The notes under the pieces: generated by a model
What the model was told of the DNA's origin: nothing
Seen by the model: only the letters and a program-made list of their open reading frames with translations
Databases searched by the model: none
Shown: in pieces, positions 23,936 to 32,184 of the stretch
Position numbering within the stretch: the first letter of the stretch is position 1
Layout of the letters: every line of letters starts with the position of its first letter
NCBI GenBank assembly: GCA_022845955.1
Contig: AP025576.1
Coordinates: forward strand, 6,386,001-6,450,000
Length of the DNA stretch: 64,000 bases
Direction of reading: 5' to 3'
From: Lachnospiraceae bacterium
GTDB lineage: Bacteria; Bacillota; Clostridia; Lachnospirales; Lachnospiraceae
Translations under genes and position numbers: made by a program

Positions 23936-25399
23936 TTACAGCTCCTCCACCCAGCGTATGGTTTCCCATACCGGTTCTCCGTCGTTGCGCTGTGCAGGTC
24001 CCGGCGTGCTCCTTCCCCGGAAAATATGAGCCTTCAGAAGCCCACGCAGTTCTTTCTCCACCTCCGGGTAATCCCCGATAACATTCCATCGCTCTCCGAT
24101 ATCGGCGGATAAATCATACAGCTGGAACCTGGGTGCACCCGCAGGTTCTTCTCCGGGCCTTGGATCCGACCAGCCACCGGATCCGGGACACATTTCCAGC
24201 TTGAACCGCCCTTTCCGGATCGAAAGGGAGCCGTCAATGCTCTGATGGATCAAATCTTCCCTTACCTCACCTCCGTCCGGATTCAGCCACAGAGGCAGAT
24301 TGCTCACGCTGTCCTCCCCCATGCCGGGATCCAGCGATAGCTGCAGGTAATCCGCCATGGTTGCCATGATATCACAAAGACAGACCACCGCCCCGCAGCG
24401 TTTTCCCTTCGGCACTTTTCCCGGCCACTGGACGATCAGCGGAATCCGGTGCCCGCCTTCATAAATATCAGCCTTGGTCCCGCGGAAAACATAGCTGGGA
24501 TTATGCCCCTTTTCCAGAAGCCGGGGATAATCTGCCATAGGTGAACAGCCGTTATCTGAAGTATAGATCACAATTGTATTTTCATAAAGCCCTAATTCTT
24601 TCAGCTTCCGGTTGATTCTTCCCGCCACATCATCACAGTGAAGAACAAAATCCCCATATTCATTGGTACCGGATTTCCCCCGGAACTGCTCCGCCGGAAG
24701 AATCGGGGTATGAGGCGCCGGCATAGGAAAATATAGAAAAAACGGTTCAGCCTGGTATTCCTCTATTTTTTCCAGCACCTTGTCCGTCAGCTCATCCAGC
24801 ACCCGCTCCTGTACAAAACCCGGAGCCGTTGGCCCTTCCCGGAAAAACCCTTTTCCCGTGCCCTTAGTCACATGATCCGGCAGCGCCGTGAAATGATCGT
24901 TCTCGATATAAATATAAGGAGGCATATCCAGAGAGGCACTGATTCCATAGAAATAGTCAAACCCGTTGGAAACCGGGGAGCGTTCTATTTTACCGGCATA
25001 ATCCACATGATCGCAAGTCTCGAAGTCCGGTTTTTCCACAAACCCCTGCTCTTTGGCAAAATGCATCCCCAAATGCCACTTTCCAATCATCGCCGTCCGG
25101 TAGCCGTTTTCCTTCAGCATATCCGCCAGCGTTTTTCTCCCCGTTTCGATTAAAGCCTCCGAATAGCCTCCCATCACGCTGGATTTCAGCCGGGAACGCC
25201 AGTTATAGCGTCCGGTCAGGATTCCGTAACGGGACGGCGTACAGACGGCGGCCGTGGCATGGGCGTCCGTAAAGCAGATCCCGTTTTCCGCCATTTCATC
25301 CAGGTTCGGCGTCTGAAACCCGCAGTTTTCATTCAGCGCGGAGATATCACCGTACCCCATATCATCCGCCAGTATATATATCAGATTCGGCTTCGCCAT
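23936..25399 (-). CDS. Sulfatase (arylsulfatase-type, S1 family)
   Basis: Start 25399 (MAKPNLIYILADDMGYGD) follows GGGAGGG; product 487 residues. The metal-binding LADDMGYGD is N-terminal. The catalytic cysteine is C53 in CTPSR, within AVCTPSRYGILTGRYNW, and should be converted to formylglycine by an anaerobic sulfatase-maturating enzyme not present in this window. MIGKWHLG, HTPILP and YTSDNG complete the usual set. It has no signal peptide, pointing to intracellular action. It lies between the sugar importer and the fucosidase, and a strong hairpin with a TTTT run separates it from the binding-protein gene. Confidence 0.93.
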   Translation of the reverse strand: MAKPNLIYILADDMGYGDISALNENCGFQTPNLDEMAENGICFTDAHATAAVCTPSRYGILTGRYNWRSRLKSSVMGGYSEALIETGRKTLADMLKENGYRTAMIGKWHLGMHFAKEQGFVEKPDFETCDHVDYAGKIERSPVSNGFDYFYGISASLDMPPYIYIENDHFTALPDHVTKGTGKGFFREGPTAPGFVQERVLDELTDKVLEKIEEYQAEPFFLYFPMPAPHTPILPAEQFRGKSGTNEYGDFVLHCDDVAGRINRKLKELGLYENTIVIYTSDNGCSPMADYPRLLEKGHNPSYVFRGTKADIYEGGHRIPLIVQWPGKVPKGKRCGAVVCLCDIMATMADYLQLSLDPGMGEDSVSNLPLWLNPDGGEVREDLIHQSIDGSLSIRKGRFKLEMCPGSGGWSDPRPGEEPAGAPRFQLYDLSADIGERWNVIGDYPEVEKELRGLLKAHIFRGRSTPGPAQRNDGEPVWETIRWVEEL

Positions 25400-25412
25400 A
25401 ATAATCCCTCCC

Positions 25413-25440
25413 AAAAGGGGCCGGCCATCGGGCCAGCCCC
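25413..25440 (-). promoter_or_regulatory. Attenuator-like hairpin between binding protein and sulfatase
   Basis: On minus, GGGGCTGGCC and GGCCGGCCCC pair around CGAT and are followed by TTTT and then the sulfatase SD GGGAGGG. It resembles an intrinsic terminator placed inside an operon. Partial read-through would lower sulfatase and fucosidase expression relative to the importer. Confidence 0.6.
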
Positions 25441-25501
25441 ACTTATTCCTCTGTCCAGACAGGAAATCCTGTTATTGTGTAACGGCTCGATCCCTTCCCA
25501 T

Positions 25502-27007
25502 TTACTGCGCATCCAGCCCGTAATTGTTATCGGCACTCCACTCTTTTTCCGCCTTGATGGTTTCAAATACCGTACGGAAGGAGTCCTGCACATATTGGGC
25601 AAACGCATCGGTATCATAGGTCCCTTCCAGATACATCTGTCCGCCGCGGCAGAAGAAATCACGAAGTTCGCTGTTCACTCCCGTGTAATAGGCGAAACGG
25701 AGCGGTTCCTCTGTAATAATAAAGCCGGAAAGCCTGTCGGGCAGCTCCGTACTCGTGGAAAGCGGGATACGGTTAATCCCTTCCGCAAACCTCCTCTGCA
25801 CATCCGGGGATGACATAAACTGCGCGAAATCAATGGCAGCCGCCAGCTTCACGGGATCGGACTCACACGCTTTGTTTACGGCAAATATGATATCGGGCTG
25901 ACCGCCCAGAATCACGGATTTCCCCATGGCATTTTCATTGGTTTGTGTTGTGATTACCGGGATTGCCATAACGCCGTATTCAAAGCTGTCTCCCACATTT
26001 GCGGAAATGGCGGTCAGGTTGGTGGACATGGCCTGTACCATGGCAACCTCGCCCCGGATAAACATATCGATTGCTGTTTTCTGATCCAGCCCGTTATAGT
26101 CGGAGGTCCAGTACTGCGAAAAATCCTTCATCAGGTCAAAGGAATCCTTGATGGAATCGGAGGTGAAATCCAGCGTCCCTTCATCAAAGGCCTTTACCAT
26201 TTCATTGAGTTCGATAAAGCCGTTTCCGGATATATCCGTCTCAGCCACCAGGTCGTTGTTCAGCTGGCTGCACACGGAGTTGTTGAACCACAGCCAGGAT
26301 AGATCGTCCTTAGAGGCATTGGGGAAGGCAAAGGGTGTTGTCCCCGCACTCTTCAGCTTCCCGCACACATCCATGAATTCCGCCCACGTTTCCGGCACCT
26401 GGACACCAGCGGCGTCAAACAATGACTTATTGTAGAAAATCCGCACAACGCTTGTGGAGGAAGGATATCCCGGCACATCGTTATCCGTCAGATACATCCT
26501 TTCCAGAATGGAGTCCGGCAGCGTTTCCTTCCACGGCTTGCCCGTATCATAGGGGCTTTCCTTTTCATACAGATCCTTGAAATTATACAGATATCCCGCT
26601 TCATAATCCGCCGTGATATCATAGATAATCCCTGTATAGACATCAGGTCCCTGGTTTGCGGTAAACTGAGTGGTCAGCCAGACCCGGTAATCGGTAGGCT
26701 GCTTTTCAAATTTCACGGCAGCCCCTGTCTTGGTTTCCCATTCCTTAATAATTTCTTCGGACAGCGTATTGGCTGTTTCGTCCGTGGATAGGTCCTGGGC
26801 AAATACAAGCGTCACCCCGGAAAAATCCATATCCCCGGCTGCTGTTGTTTCTTCCCCTCCCGTTTCCGCCGCTGCCGAAACCGGTGTCTCCCCGCCGGTA
26901 CCTGCGCCGGTTTCCGCCGGTGCCTCCGTGTTCCGGGAACTTCCGCAGCCCGCAAGCAGCGTTACGGATATTGCGATTGCAGCGATTGCTTTCCATCTCT
27001 TTTTCAT
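25502..27007 (-). CDS. Sugar ABC transporter substrate-binding lipoprotein
   Basis: Start 27007 (MKKRWKAIAA) is favoured because AAGGAGG lies seven bases away; the ATG at 27013 touches it. The 501-residue product has a lipoprotein signal with cysteine C21 in LLAGCGSS, a Thr/Ala/Glu-rich linker, then a family-1 solute-binding fold (DFSGVTLVFAQD, GPDVYTGIIYD, YPSSTSVVRIFYNKSLFDAA, GEVAMVQAMSTNL). It would sit outside the membrane and bind oligosaccharides. Two permease genes precede it and glycan-cleaving enzymes follow, suggesting a sulfated fucosyl oligosaccharide as ligand. Confidence 0.92.
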   Translation of the reverse strand: MKKRWKAIAAIAISVTLLAGCGSSRNTEAPAETGAGTGGETPVSAAAETGGEETTAAGDMDFSGVTLVFAQDLSTDETANTLSEEIIKEWETKTGAAVKFEKQPTDYRVWLTTQFTANQGPDVYTGIIYDITADYEAGYLYNFKDLYEKESPYDTGKPWKETLPDSILERMYLTDNDVPGYPSSTSVVRIFYNKSLFDAAGVQVPETWAEFMDVCGKLKSAGTTPFAFPNASKDDLSWLWFNNSVCSQLNNDLVAETDISGNGFIELNEMVKAFDEGTLDFTSDSIKDSFDLMKDFSQYWTSDYNGLDQKTAIDMFIRGEVAMVQAMSTNLTAISANVGDSFEYGVMAIPVITTQTNENAMGKSVILGGQPDIIFAVNKACESDPVKLAAAIDFAQFMSSPDVQRRFAEGINRIPLSTSTELPDRLSGFIITEEPLRFAYYTGVNSELRDFFCRGGQMYLEGTYDTDAFAQYVQDSFRTVFETIKAEKEWSADNNYGLDAQ

Positions 27008-27063
27008 TTCCATTCCTCCTTGATTTTAACCTTGATTTTTACCCTTCCTTTTCCTGCTTCCGC

Positions 27064-27093
27064 ATAACGGTTCCGCCTTGTCTGAACCGTTAT
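27064..27093. repeat. Family-A palindrome between permease and binding protein
   Basis: ATAACGGTTC (27064-27073) and GAACCGTTAT (27084-27093) form a perfect 10-bp stem with a 10-base loop. It lies between the MalG-type permease stop and the binding-protein SD. In the mRNA it could protect the downstream binding-protein message from decay. TTTTTT follows only on plus, where no gene ends. Confidence 0.7.
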
Positions 27094-27108
27094 TTTTTCC
27101 CTCCTGTA

Positions 27109-27927
27109 TCAGCCCTTTACCGCGCCCTGCGTGATGCCTGCCACAAAGTATTTGCTGGCAAAGCAGAACAGGATAACGAGAGGAAGAGAAGCGATGATAT
27201 ATCCGGCAAACAGCACGCCGTTACCATCCGATACCGATACAATCAGTTTGGTCAGCGCCACCGCTATCTGCTGCGTGGCCTCGCCGGAACTGGCAACCAG
27301 CGGCCAGATGTAATTGTTCCATGCATTCAGCCCTGTCATGATAGTAACGGTGGAAAGGATAGGCTTTGACAGGGGAAGCACTACCTTGAGCAAAATATCC
27401 ATATCCCCTGCGCCTTCGATTTCCGCGGCTTCAAACAGACTCTTGGAAATGGACTCCATGGAGCTTCGTGTGAGAAAAGTCCCCATTGCCACCTGATAGG
27501 CAGCGGGCGGCAGAATCAGTCCCCAATAGGAATTAAACAGCCCCAGATTGGTAATCTGTACAAACTGCGGTATCAGCATGACAAAACCCGGTATCATAAG
27601 AAGCGCGATAATCCCGTAATAAAAAAACTCTTTTCCCCAAAAATACTCATACCGGACGAAAGCGTAGCTTGCCAGCATGGAAACCACTACAGTTATCAGA
27701 ATGACCGCAAAGGTCACCAGCAGGGAATTCAGCATGGGCCGGACCACCTGGGGCAGAGCCTTCGCATAATTCAGGAACTGCCAGTTCACCGCCAGTTGAA
27801 ATGGCGTCTTAATGATTTCGGTCTGCCCTTTAAAGGAATTGATAACCAGCAGGTAAAAAGGGGCCAGAGTGAGCAGCAAAAGAATGCCCAACAGAATACG
27901 GCTGAAAATACTGATTGTTTTTCTCAT
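27109..27927 (-). CDS. Carbohydrate ABC transporter permease (MalG type)
   Basis: This 272-residue protein has six predicted helices starting ILLGILLLLTLAPFYLLVIN. The EAA loop that contacts the ATPase is EAAEIEGAGDMDILLKVVLP. The C-terminus ITQGAVKG is the usual MalG ending. GGGAGGG precedes the ATG, and the upstream permease stops 15 bases before it. No ATPase gene is in the cluster. Such importers commonly share an MsmK-type ATPase coded elsewhere. Confidence 0.93.
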   Translation of the reverse strand: MRKTISIFSRILLGILLLLTLAPFYLLVINSFKGQTEIIKTPFQLAVNWQFLNYAKALPQVVRPMLNSLLVTFAVILITVVVSMLASYAFVRYEYFWGKEFFYYGIIALLMIPGFVMLIPQFVQITNLGLFNSYWGLILPPAAYQVAMGTFLTRSSMESISKSLFEAAEIEGAGDMDILLKVVLPLSKPILSTVTIMTGLNAWNNYIWPLVASSGEATQQIAVALTKLIVSVSDGNGVLFAGYIIASLPLVILFCFASKYFVAGITQGAVKG

Positions 27928-27942
27928 GGCGCTGTCCCTCCC

Positions 27943-28935
27943 CTAATCCATACGTTCCGTATTTTTCATAACCCTCTGGTTAATCACCGTCAGTATCATA
28001 ATAATGGCAAACATAATTACCCCGATTGCGGATGCGTACCCCATTTTCCGGTAGGTAAAGCCCTGTTCGTAGAGTACCACCGAAGGTGTGATGGTGGCTG
28101 TCCCCGGCCCGCCCTTGGTCAGTATATAAACCGTATCAAATACCTGTACCGCATTAATTATAGCAAGCGTTACCGTAAGCTTCATCTGGCTGGCCAGCAT
28201 GGGTAAATCAATTTTGATAAACCGCTGGAATATGTTGGCGCCGTCTATTTCCGCCGCTTCAAACATGTCTTTGGAAATATTCTGAAGCGCCCCGAAATAG
28301 AGAAGGAACTGCAGTCCCCCCAGGGAAGCGCTGCCAAGCCAGGGAAACCCTATGGCTATGATAGAACCCAGCGCCGTCGTGCTGTCACCCAGCCACGGCT
28401 TTGCCAGATTCTCCAGGCCGATGGAGGAAAGGATATTATTCAGTACCCCCGTATCCCCCGCCAGGATCCATTTCCACAGCAGGATGATTACCACACTGGG
28501 AACCACCATAGGGAACGTGAAAGCAGTTCTCACCACATATTGTTTTCCGGCGGACTTCACCGCATACAGCAGTTCCGCTGCCAGCAGAGGGAACGAAAGG
28601 ACAATGAGAATGTCCGCTCCGGCAATCCAGAGGCTGTTTACCAGGGATTTGGTGAAGGTGATGTCCCTGAATGCCGCTATGTAATTGTCCAGCCCCACAA
28701 AAAGATTGACGTTGGCACCATTCCAGTTAAAAAAGGATTTTATAATCGCCATACCAAAAGGAATATACTTGAAGGTGACCATCAGCAGATAAATAGGCAG
28801 AAGGAACAGATACGGCTTCACCATCCCGGACAGAGATTTCTTTTTCAACGGCTCCTTCCTATTCCCCCGGGGGCCGCCGGCCGGTTCCTTTTGTATATGA
28901 GGATAGCTCGCAGAACGTGGCATCCGTTGTTTCAT
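27943..28935 (-). CDS. Carbohydrate ABC transporter permease (MalF type)
   Basis: The 330-residue protein has a basic N-terminus of about 35 residues (MKQRMPRSASYPHI...), then helices beginning KPYLFLLPIYLLMVTFKYIP. FFNWNGANVNLFVGLDNYIA is the conserved periplasmic-side loop. The EAA motif is EAAEIDGANIFQRFIKIDLP. AGGAGGGAAGG precedes the ATG. It is first in the importer operon, directly downstream of the histidine kinase gene with a terminator-like hairpin between. The YesN/YesM pair next to it is the likely regulator. Confidence 0.93.
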   Translation of the reverse strand: MKQRMPRSASYPHIQKEPAGGPRGNRKEPLKKKSLSGMVKPYLFLLPIYLLMVTFKYIPFGMAIIKSFFNWNGANVNLFVGLDNYIAAFRDITFTKSLVNSLWIAGADILIVLSFPLLAAELLYAVKSAGKQYVVRTAFTFPMVVPSVVIILLWKWILAGDTGVLNNILSSIGLENLAKPWLGDSTTALGSIIAIGFPWLGSASLGGLQFLLYFGALQNISKDMFEAAEIDGANIFQRFIKIDLPMLASQMKLTVTLAIINAVQVFDTVYILTKGGPGTATITPSVVLYEQGFTYRKMGYASAIGVIMFAIIMILTVINQRVMKNTERMD

Positions 28936-29127
28936 ATCCCCTTCCCTCCTTCGCTTGTGGCAAATGTGATATTTCCTTTGATAAAATCACTTTTCTCTTA
29001 TTCACTTTATTCGATATATTTATTTTATAAGGTTACAAACCGTAAATCAGTGGGTTATTTTTATATCTTATGTGTATTATTTTTAACTTTTTTATATATT
29101 TTGCCTCATTCCTTCAGGTTACTTATC

Positions 29128-29166
29128 CAAAACAACGGATATCCCGCACTACAGGACATCCGTTGT
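29128..29166 (-). terminator. Terminator after the two-component genes
   Basis: On minus, ACAACGGATGTCC and GGGATATCCGTTGT pair with one or two mismatches and are followed by TTTTGG. It would end the YesN/YesM transcript before the importer operon. Gene-free 28936-29284 also holds the two repeats below and an AT-rich stretch (28960-29100) likely to carry the importer promoter. I could not fix its boxes. Confidence 0.6.
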
Positions 29167-29203
29167 CAGCATAAGACATCTTTTATTCCCTCTTTTTGCG
29201 CTT

Positions 29204-29269
29204 GTAACCGTTCATCCAGATCTGAACCGTTACCGCCACGTTTTCTTACGGGCAGCGCAGTAAATGCGC
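29204..29269. repeat. Family-A palindrome and family-B GTAAA hairpin
   Basis: GTAACCGTTCA / TGAACCGTTAC (29204-29233) is the family-A palindrome with one mismatch. GCGCA-GTAAA-TGCGC (29255-29269) is a short family-B hairpin. Its surroundings TTCTTACGG-CAGCGCAGTAA are shared with 44265-44285. Both lie just past the histidine kinase stop. Confidence 0.65.
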
Positions 29270-29284
29270 AGGCCTTCCTGAACT

Positions 29285-31078
29285 TTACTTCATCTTTCCC
29301 TTCATCACCACCCGGCAGCCGCCCCCCTGTGCCGGATACAGTGTCACGCCATATTCCGGGCCGTCGGAAAGCTTGATGCGGTTGTTCACATTTTTCAGCG
29401 CCACACCGGTCCCGTTCTCCGAATCCGTGGCCTCATAATTGATCTCCGCCAGCTGGGCGTTCAGCTCCCTGCTCCTCTCCGGCGTAATGCCCGTTCCGTC
29501 ATCGGTTACGGTCACCGTCAGCGTTTCCCCTTCCGCTTCGGCACAGATGCGGATGCTTCCCCGGTGGCCGTTTTTTGGCAGAATTCCGTGGCTCCAGGCA
29601 TTTTCCACGAGAGGCTGCAGCGTCAGCTTCAACACACTTATCTGTAAAAGGGGGCCGTCCACCCTGCATTCCAGGCTGATACTGTCATCAAACCGCATAT
29701 TTATGATGCTTACATAGGCTTTGACATGCTCGATTTCCTTCGCCAGAGGTACTCTGTGATTTTTCATATCACAGCTGTACCGCATCATATGGGACAGGTT
29801 TTCCGTCAGCAGGACAATGGAATCCACCTCTTCTATCTGGGCGATGCAATAAATATTATCCAGCGTATTATACAGAAAATGGGGATTGATCTGGGACTGC
29901 AGGGCGGAAAGCTGGGCTTCCTTTTCCTGTACCCTGCTCAGATACATATTGGCGCTCATTTCCTGAAGCTTGCGTTTCATCTGATTGAAGCGGTTGCCGA
30001 TCTGGCCCAGCTCGTCATTGCTTTTCACCTGGATAAACGTATCATTCTCTTCTTCAATGGTGCTGATAAGCTTGTTCAGCAGCGTTATAGGCATCATGAT
30101 CCGGCTGCTGAAAATAACAGTCAGCGCCATGGCGGCCACACCGGTTCCCAGAATAATAAGATTGATATTCCGTATAATACGGTTCATATCCCGGAAGGTA
30201 TCCTCCGTGGATTCTGCGGAATAAATATGCCATCCGAACTGCTCATTCCCCACCCCGTCCACAAACCATTCCTTATTCAGGAAGGTTCCCGACTTTCCCA
30301 GATCCTCCCTGTGGTTAGCAATCAGCCCGGTGATGTCCTTCTCCTGATCCGGCGTCAGGTTGATGCGGGCCAGTATTTCCCCGTCGCCGCCGGCTATCAG
30401 ATACCCCCTGGAATTCTGCGTATATTCCTCAAAAATCCCCCGGATATAATCCATATTGATGCTGAACAGAATAAACGGCTTCTCCTCCTGTCTAAATCCG
30501 CTGGAAGAAGGCACATTCCAGGCCCTCATATAATAGATGGCCTCATTTTTAGTTATATTTTCCGGCCTGAAGTCCTCCGTCAACGGCCCGTACACCAGCT
30601 TCAGGCTGCCGTTTTTGCGGAATTCCCGATACCAGTCCGCTTCCTGAAACGAGAAATCCTTCTGTATGGCGCCGTTACCCACATAGGCATTTTTATTTTC
30701 ATTCACATAAAAGATAACCCCCGTAACAACGGACTGCAGGTTATTGCCGTTTATCGTTTCCTTCACCTCATGTTCATAATCCAGCCGCTGCTTCATCTGT
30801 TCAAAATCACTCATATGAGGCTGGTAACGGAACATTTCATACAATTGCTCGCTGTTGAAGGATATAAAAATCTGATTCACCTTATCAGAAAGGCTGTTAA
30901 GTTCATAATTGATTTCCTTCATCTGCTGGGAATTATTCTGCTCCAGCAGGCCGCTGATAAAGTCATGGCTGTAATAATTAATAGAAAGCGTCGTCCCCAG
31001 CATTGCCACCAGCAGAACCAGGCCGAAGGCCAGGATCAGTCTCGTCCGCATCCCCAGCTTTTCAAATTTCCGTTCCAT
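29285..31078 (-). CDS. YesM-type sensor histidine kinase
   Basis: This 597-residue kinase has a first helix at about 12-32 (TRLILAFGLVLLVAMLGTT), a large extracytoplasmic sensor region to about 300, and a second helix in INLIILGTGVAAMALTVIFS. A HAMP linker follows (MMPITLLNKLIS). The phospho-acceptor histidine is in QINPHFLYNTLDNI. The ATPase domain has LQPLVENAWSHGI (N box) and VTDDGTGI (G box). It overlaps the response-regulator gene by 17 bases (start inside its end), so the two are translationally coupled. It probably senses an extracellular glycan fragment and controls the importer, sulfatase and fucosidase genes. Confidence 0.95.
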   Translation of the reverse strand: MERKFEKLGMRTRLILAFGLVLLVAMLGTTLSINYYSHDFISGLLEQNNSQQMKEINYELNSLSDKVNQIFISFNSEQLYEMFRYQPHMSDFEQMKQRLDYEHEVKETINGNNLQSVVTGVIFYVNENKNAYVGNGAIQKDFSFQEADWYREFRKNGSLKLVYGPLTEDFRPENITKNEAIYYMRAWNVPSSSGFRQEEKPFILFSINMDYIRGIFEEYTQNSRGYLIAGGDGEILARINLTPDQEKDITGLIANHREDLGKSGTFLNKEWFVDGVGNEQFGWHIYSAESTEDTFRDMNRIIRNINLIILGTGVAAMALTVIFSSRIMMPITLLNKLISTIEEENDTFIQVKSNDELGQIGNRFNQMKRKLQEMSANMYLSRVQEKEAQLSALQSQINPHFLYNTLDNIYCIAQIEEVDSIVLLTENLSHMMRYSCDMKNHRVPLAKEIEHVKAYVSIINMRFDDSISLECRVDGPLLQISVLKLTLQPLVENAWSHGILPKNGHRGSIRICAEAEGETLTVTVTDDGTGITPERSRELNAQLAEINYEATDSENGTGVALKNVNNRIKLSDGPEYGVTLYPAQGGGCRVVMKGKMK

Positions 31079-31865
31079 CCCCGTCCTCTATCTCTCTGGC
31101 AATGCGCGCTTTATATTCTCCCGGGGTCTCCCCGCTGATTTTCTTAAACACCTTGGTAAAATACTGGTAATCATCATACCCCACTGCCCCGGCAATCTGT
31201 CCCAGCTTATATTCCGTGGATGCAATCAGTTCCTGCGCTTTTTCCACCCTTATCTGCGCAAGATAGTTCACCAGGGATTTTCCCGACACCCTCTTAAACA
31301 GGCTGGAAAAATAGGATTCCGTCACATGGCATTCCTCTGCCATCCGGCTGAGAGGATAATGCCTGGCACAGTCCTCCCGGATATCCTGCATGAGCTTTTC
31401 CACAAACCGGGAGGAAGAATTCTCGTCCGTAAGCGCCGCCAGACGCTCCTCCAGCACATCTCCCACGGGACTCTCCCCCTGCTGCCGCTCCGCCTCAAGC
31501 TGCCGCACACACTCATCCAGAATCCCGTTCAGTTGATCCCTGCTCACCGGCTTCAGCAGATAATCCACGGCCCGGAACCGGATCGCCCTTCTCGCATTGT
31601 CAAAATCATCATAGGCAGAAATCATCACAATTTTCGCTTTGGGGTTGATTTCATAAATCTGTTCTCCCAGATCACAGCCGTTCTCCTGGGGGAACATAAC
31701 ATCCGAAAGAATGATATCCGGCATCTCCTGCCGGAAAATCTCCAGGGCCTGCGTTACATTTTCCGCTTCCAGGACATCCCCGATATGATTCCTCTCCCTG
31801 TCAATCATCCGGACGATACCCTTGCGGATCCATCGTTCATCATCCGCCACAAGTACTTTCACCAT
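31062..31865 (-). CDS. YesN-type response regulator (receiver plus AraC HTH)
   Basis: The 267-residue protein has an N-terminal receiver MVKVLVADDERWIRKGIVRM with phospho-acceptor D55 in ILSDVMFPQ and the conserved lysine in LLKPVSRDQ. A C-terminal AraC domain follows with YPLSRMAEECHVTESYFSSL and LGQIAGAVGYDDYQYFTKVF, ending KISGETPGEYK. It is the first gene of the pair and is followed by the kinase. GGGGAG precedes the ATG. The target is inferred to be the operon just downstream. Confidence 0.95.
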   Translation of the reverse strand: MVKVLVADDERWIRKGIVRMIDRERNHIGDVLEAENVTQALEIFRQEMPDIILSDVMFPQENGCDLGEQIYEINPKAKIVMISAYDDFDNARRAIRFRAVDYLLKPVSRDQLNGILDECVRQLEAERQQGESPVGDVLEERLAALTDENSSSRFVEKLMQDIREDCARHYPLSRMAEECHVTESYFSSLFKRVSGKSLVNYLAQIRVEKAQELIASTEYKLGQIAGAVGYDDYQYFTKVFKKISGETPGEYKARIAREIEDGDGTEI

Positions 31866-31892
31866 AACTCCCCTTCTCTCCCGTAAATGATA

Positions 31893-31922
31893 GTAACCGT
31901 TCAGACCTGTCCGGACCGTTAC
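31893..31922. repeat. Family-A palindrome upstream of the response regulator
   Basis: GTAACCGTTCAGACCTGTCC continues to GGACCGTTAC. The outer GTAACCGTTC and GGACCGTTAC ends pair imperfectly. The unit lies about 28 bases before the ATG at 31865, inside the expected leader. Confidence 0.65.
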
Positions 31923-32063
31923 AAATAATTCCCTCTATGCATACCATAGTCCCCCTGCCTCCAAACCCGGGAAAGAACCATTTCCCTGTTATATAGCTTA
32001 TCACCAGCAGCATTTTGCAGTCAATGTGTTCCGCCGCATTCTTTCCGGTACCGATCAGGACAT

Positions 32064-32096
32064 AAAAAACAACACCTAAACCTTTTGGCTTAGGTG
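32064..32096 (-). terminator. Terminator of the Rpn gene
   Basis: On minus, CACCTAAGCC and GGTTTAGGTG pair around AAAA (32073-32096, one G-U pair) and are followed by TTGTTTTTT. It lies about 90 bases past the Rpn stop, beyond the repeat arm at 32101. The gap 31866-32184 contains this, the repeat arm and the family-A palindrome. No gene is seen. Confidence 0.8.
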
Positions 32097-32100
32097 CGTT

Positions 32101-32170
32101 ACTCAAACTTCGCAGGCGCAAAATGGCCTTCCGCCCGCTGTCTGCGGCGCGCTGCCGGGATGGAGAAGGA
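32101..32170. repeat. Solo 70-bp arm of the long inverted-repeat element
   Basis: ACTCAAACTTCGCAGGCGCA and the following 20 bases match the left arm at 53144-53183 at 39 of 40 positions. The remaining 30 bases (to AAGGA) align with clear divergence. No second arm is found nearby, so it looks like a decayed or half copy. It lies 14 bases past the Rpn gene stop. Confidence 0.75.
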
Positions 32171-32184
32171 TTTTTCTTCTGCGT

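Noticed and set aside
22555..24081. 508-codon plus-strand frame opposite the fucosidase
   Set aside because: Antisense to the GH29 gene, which has its motifs and a good SD. The frame has no recognisable domain and starts in the terminator.
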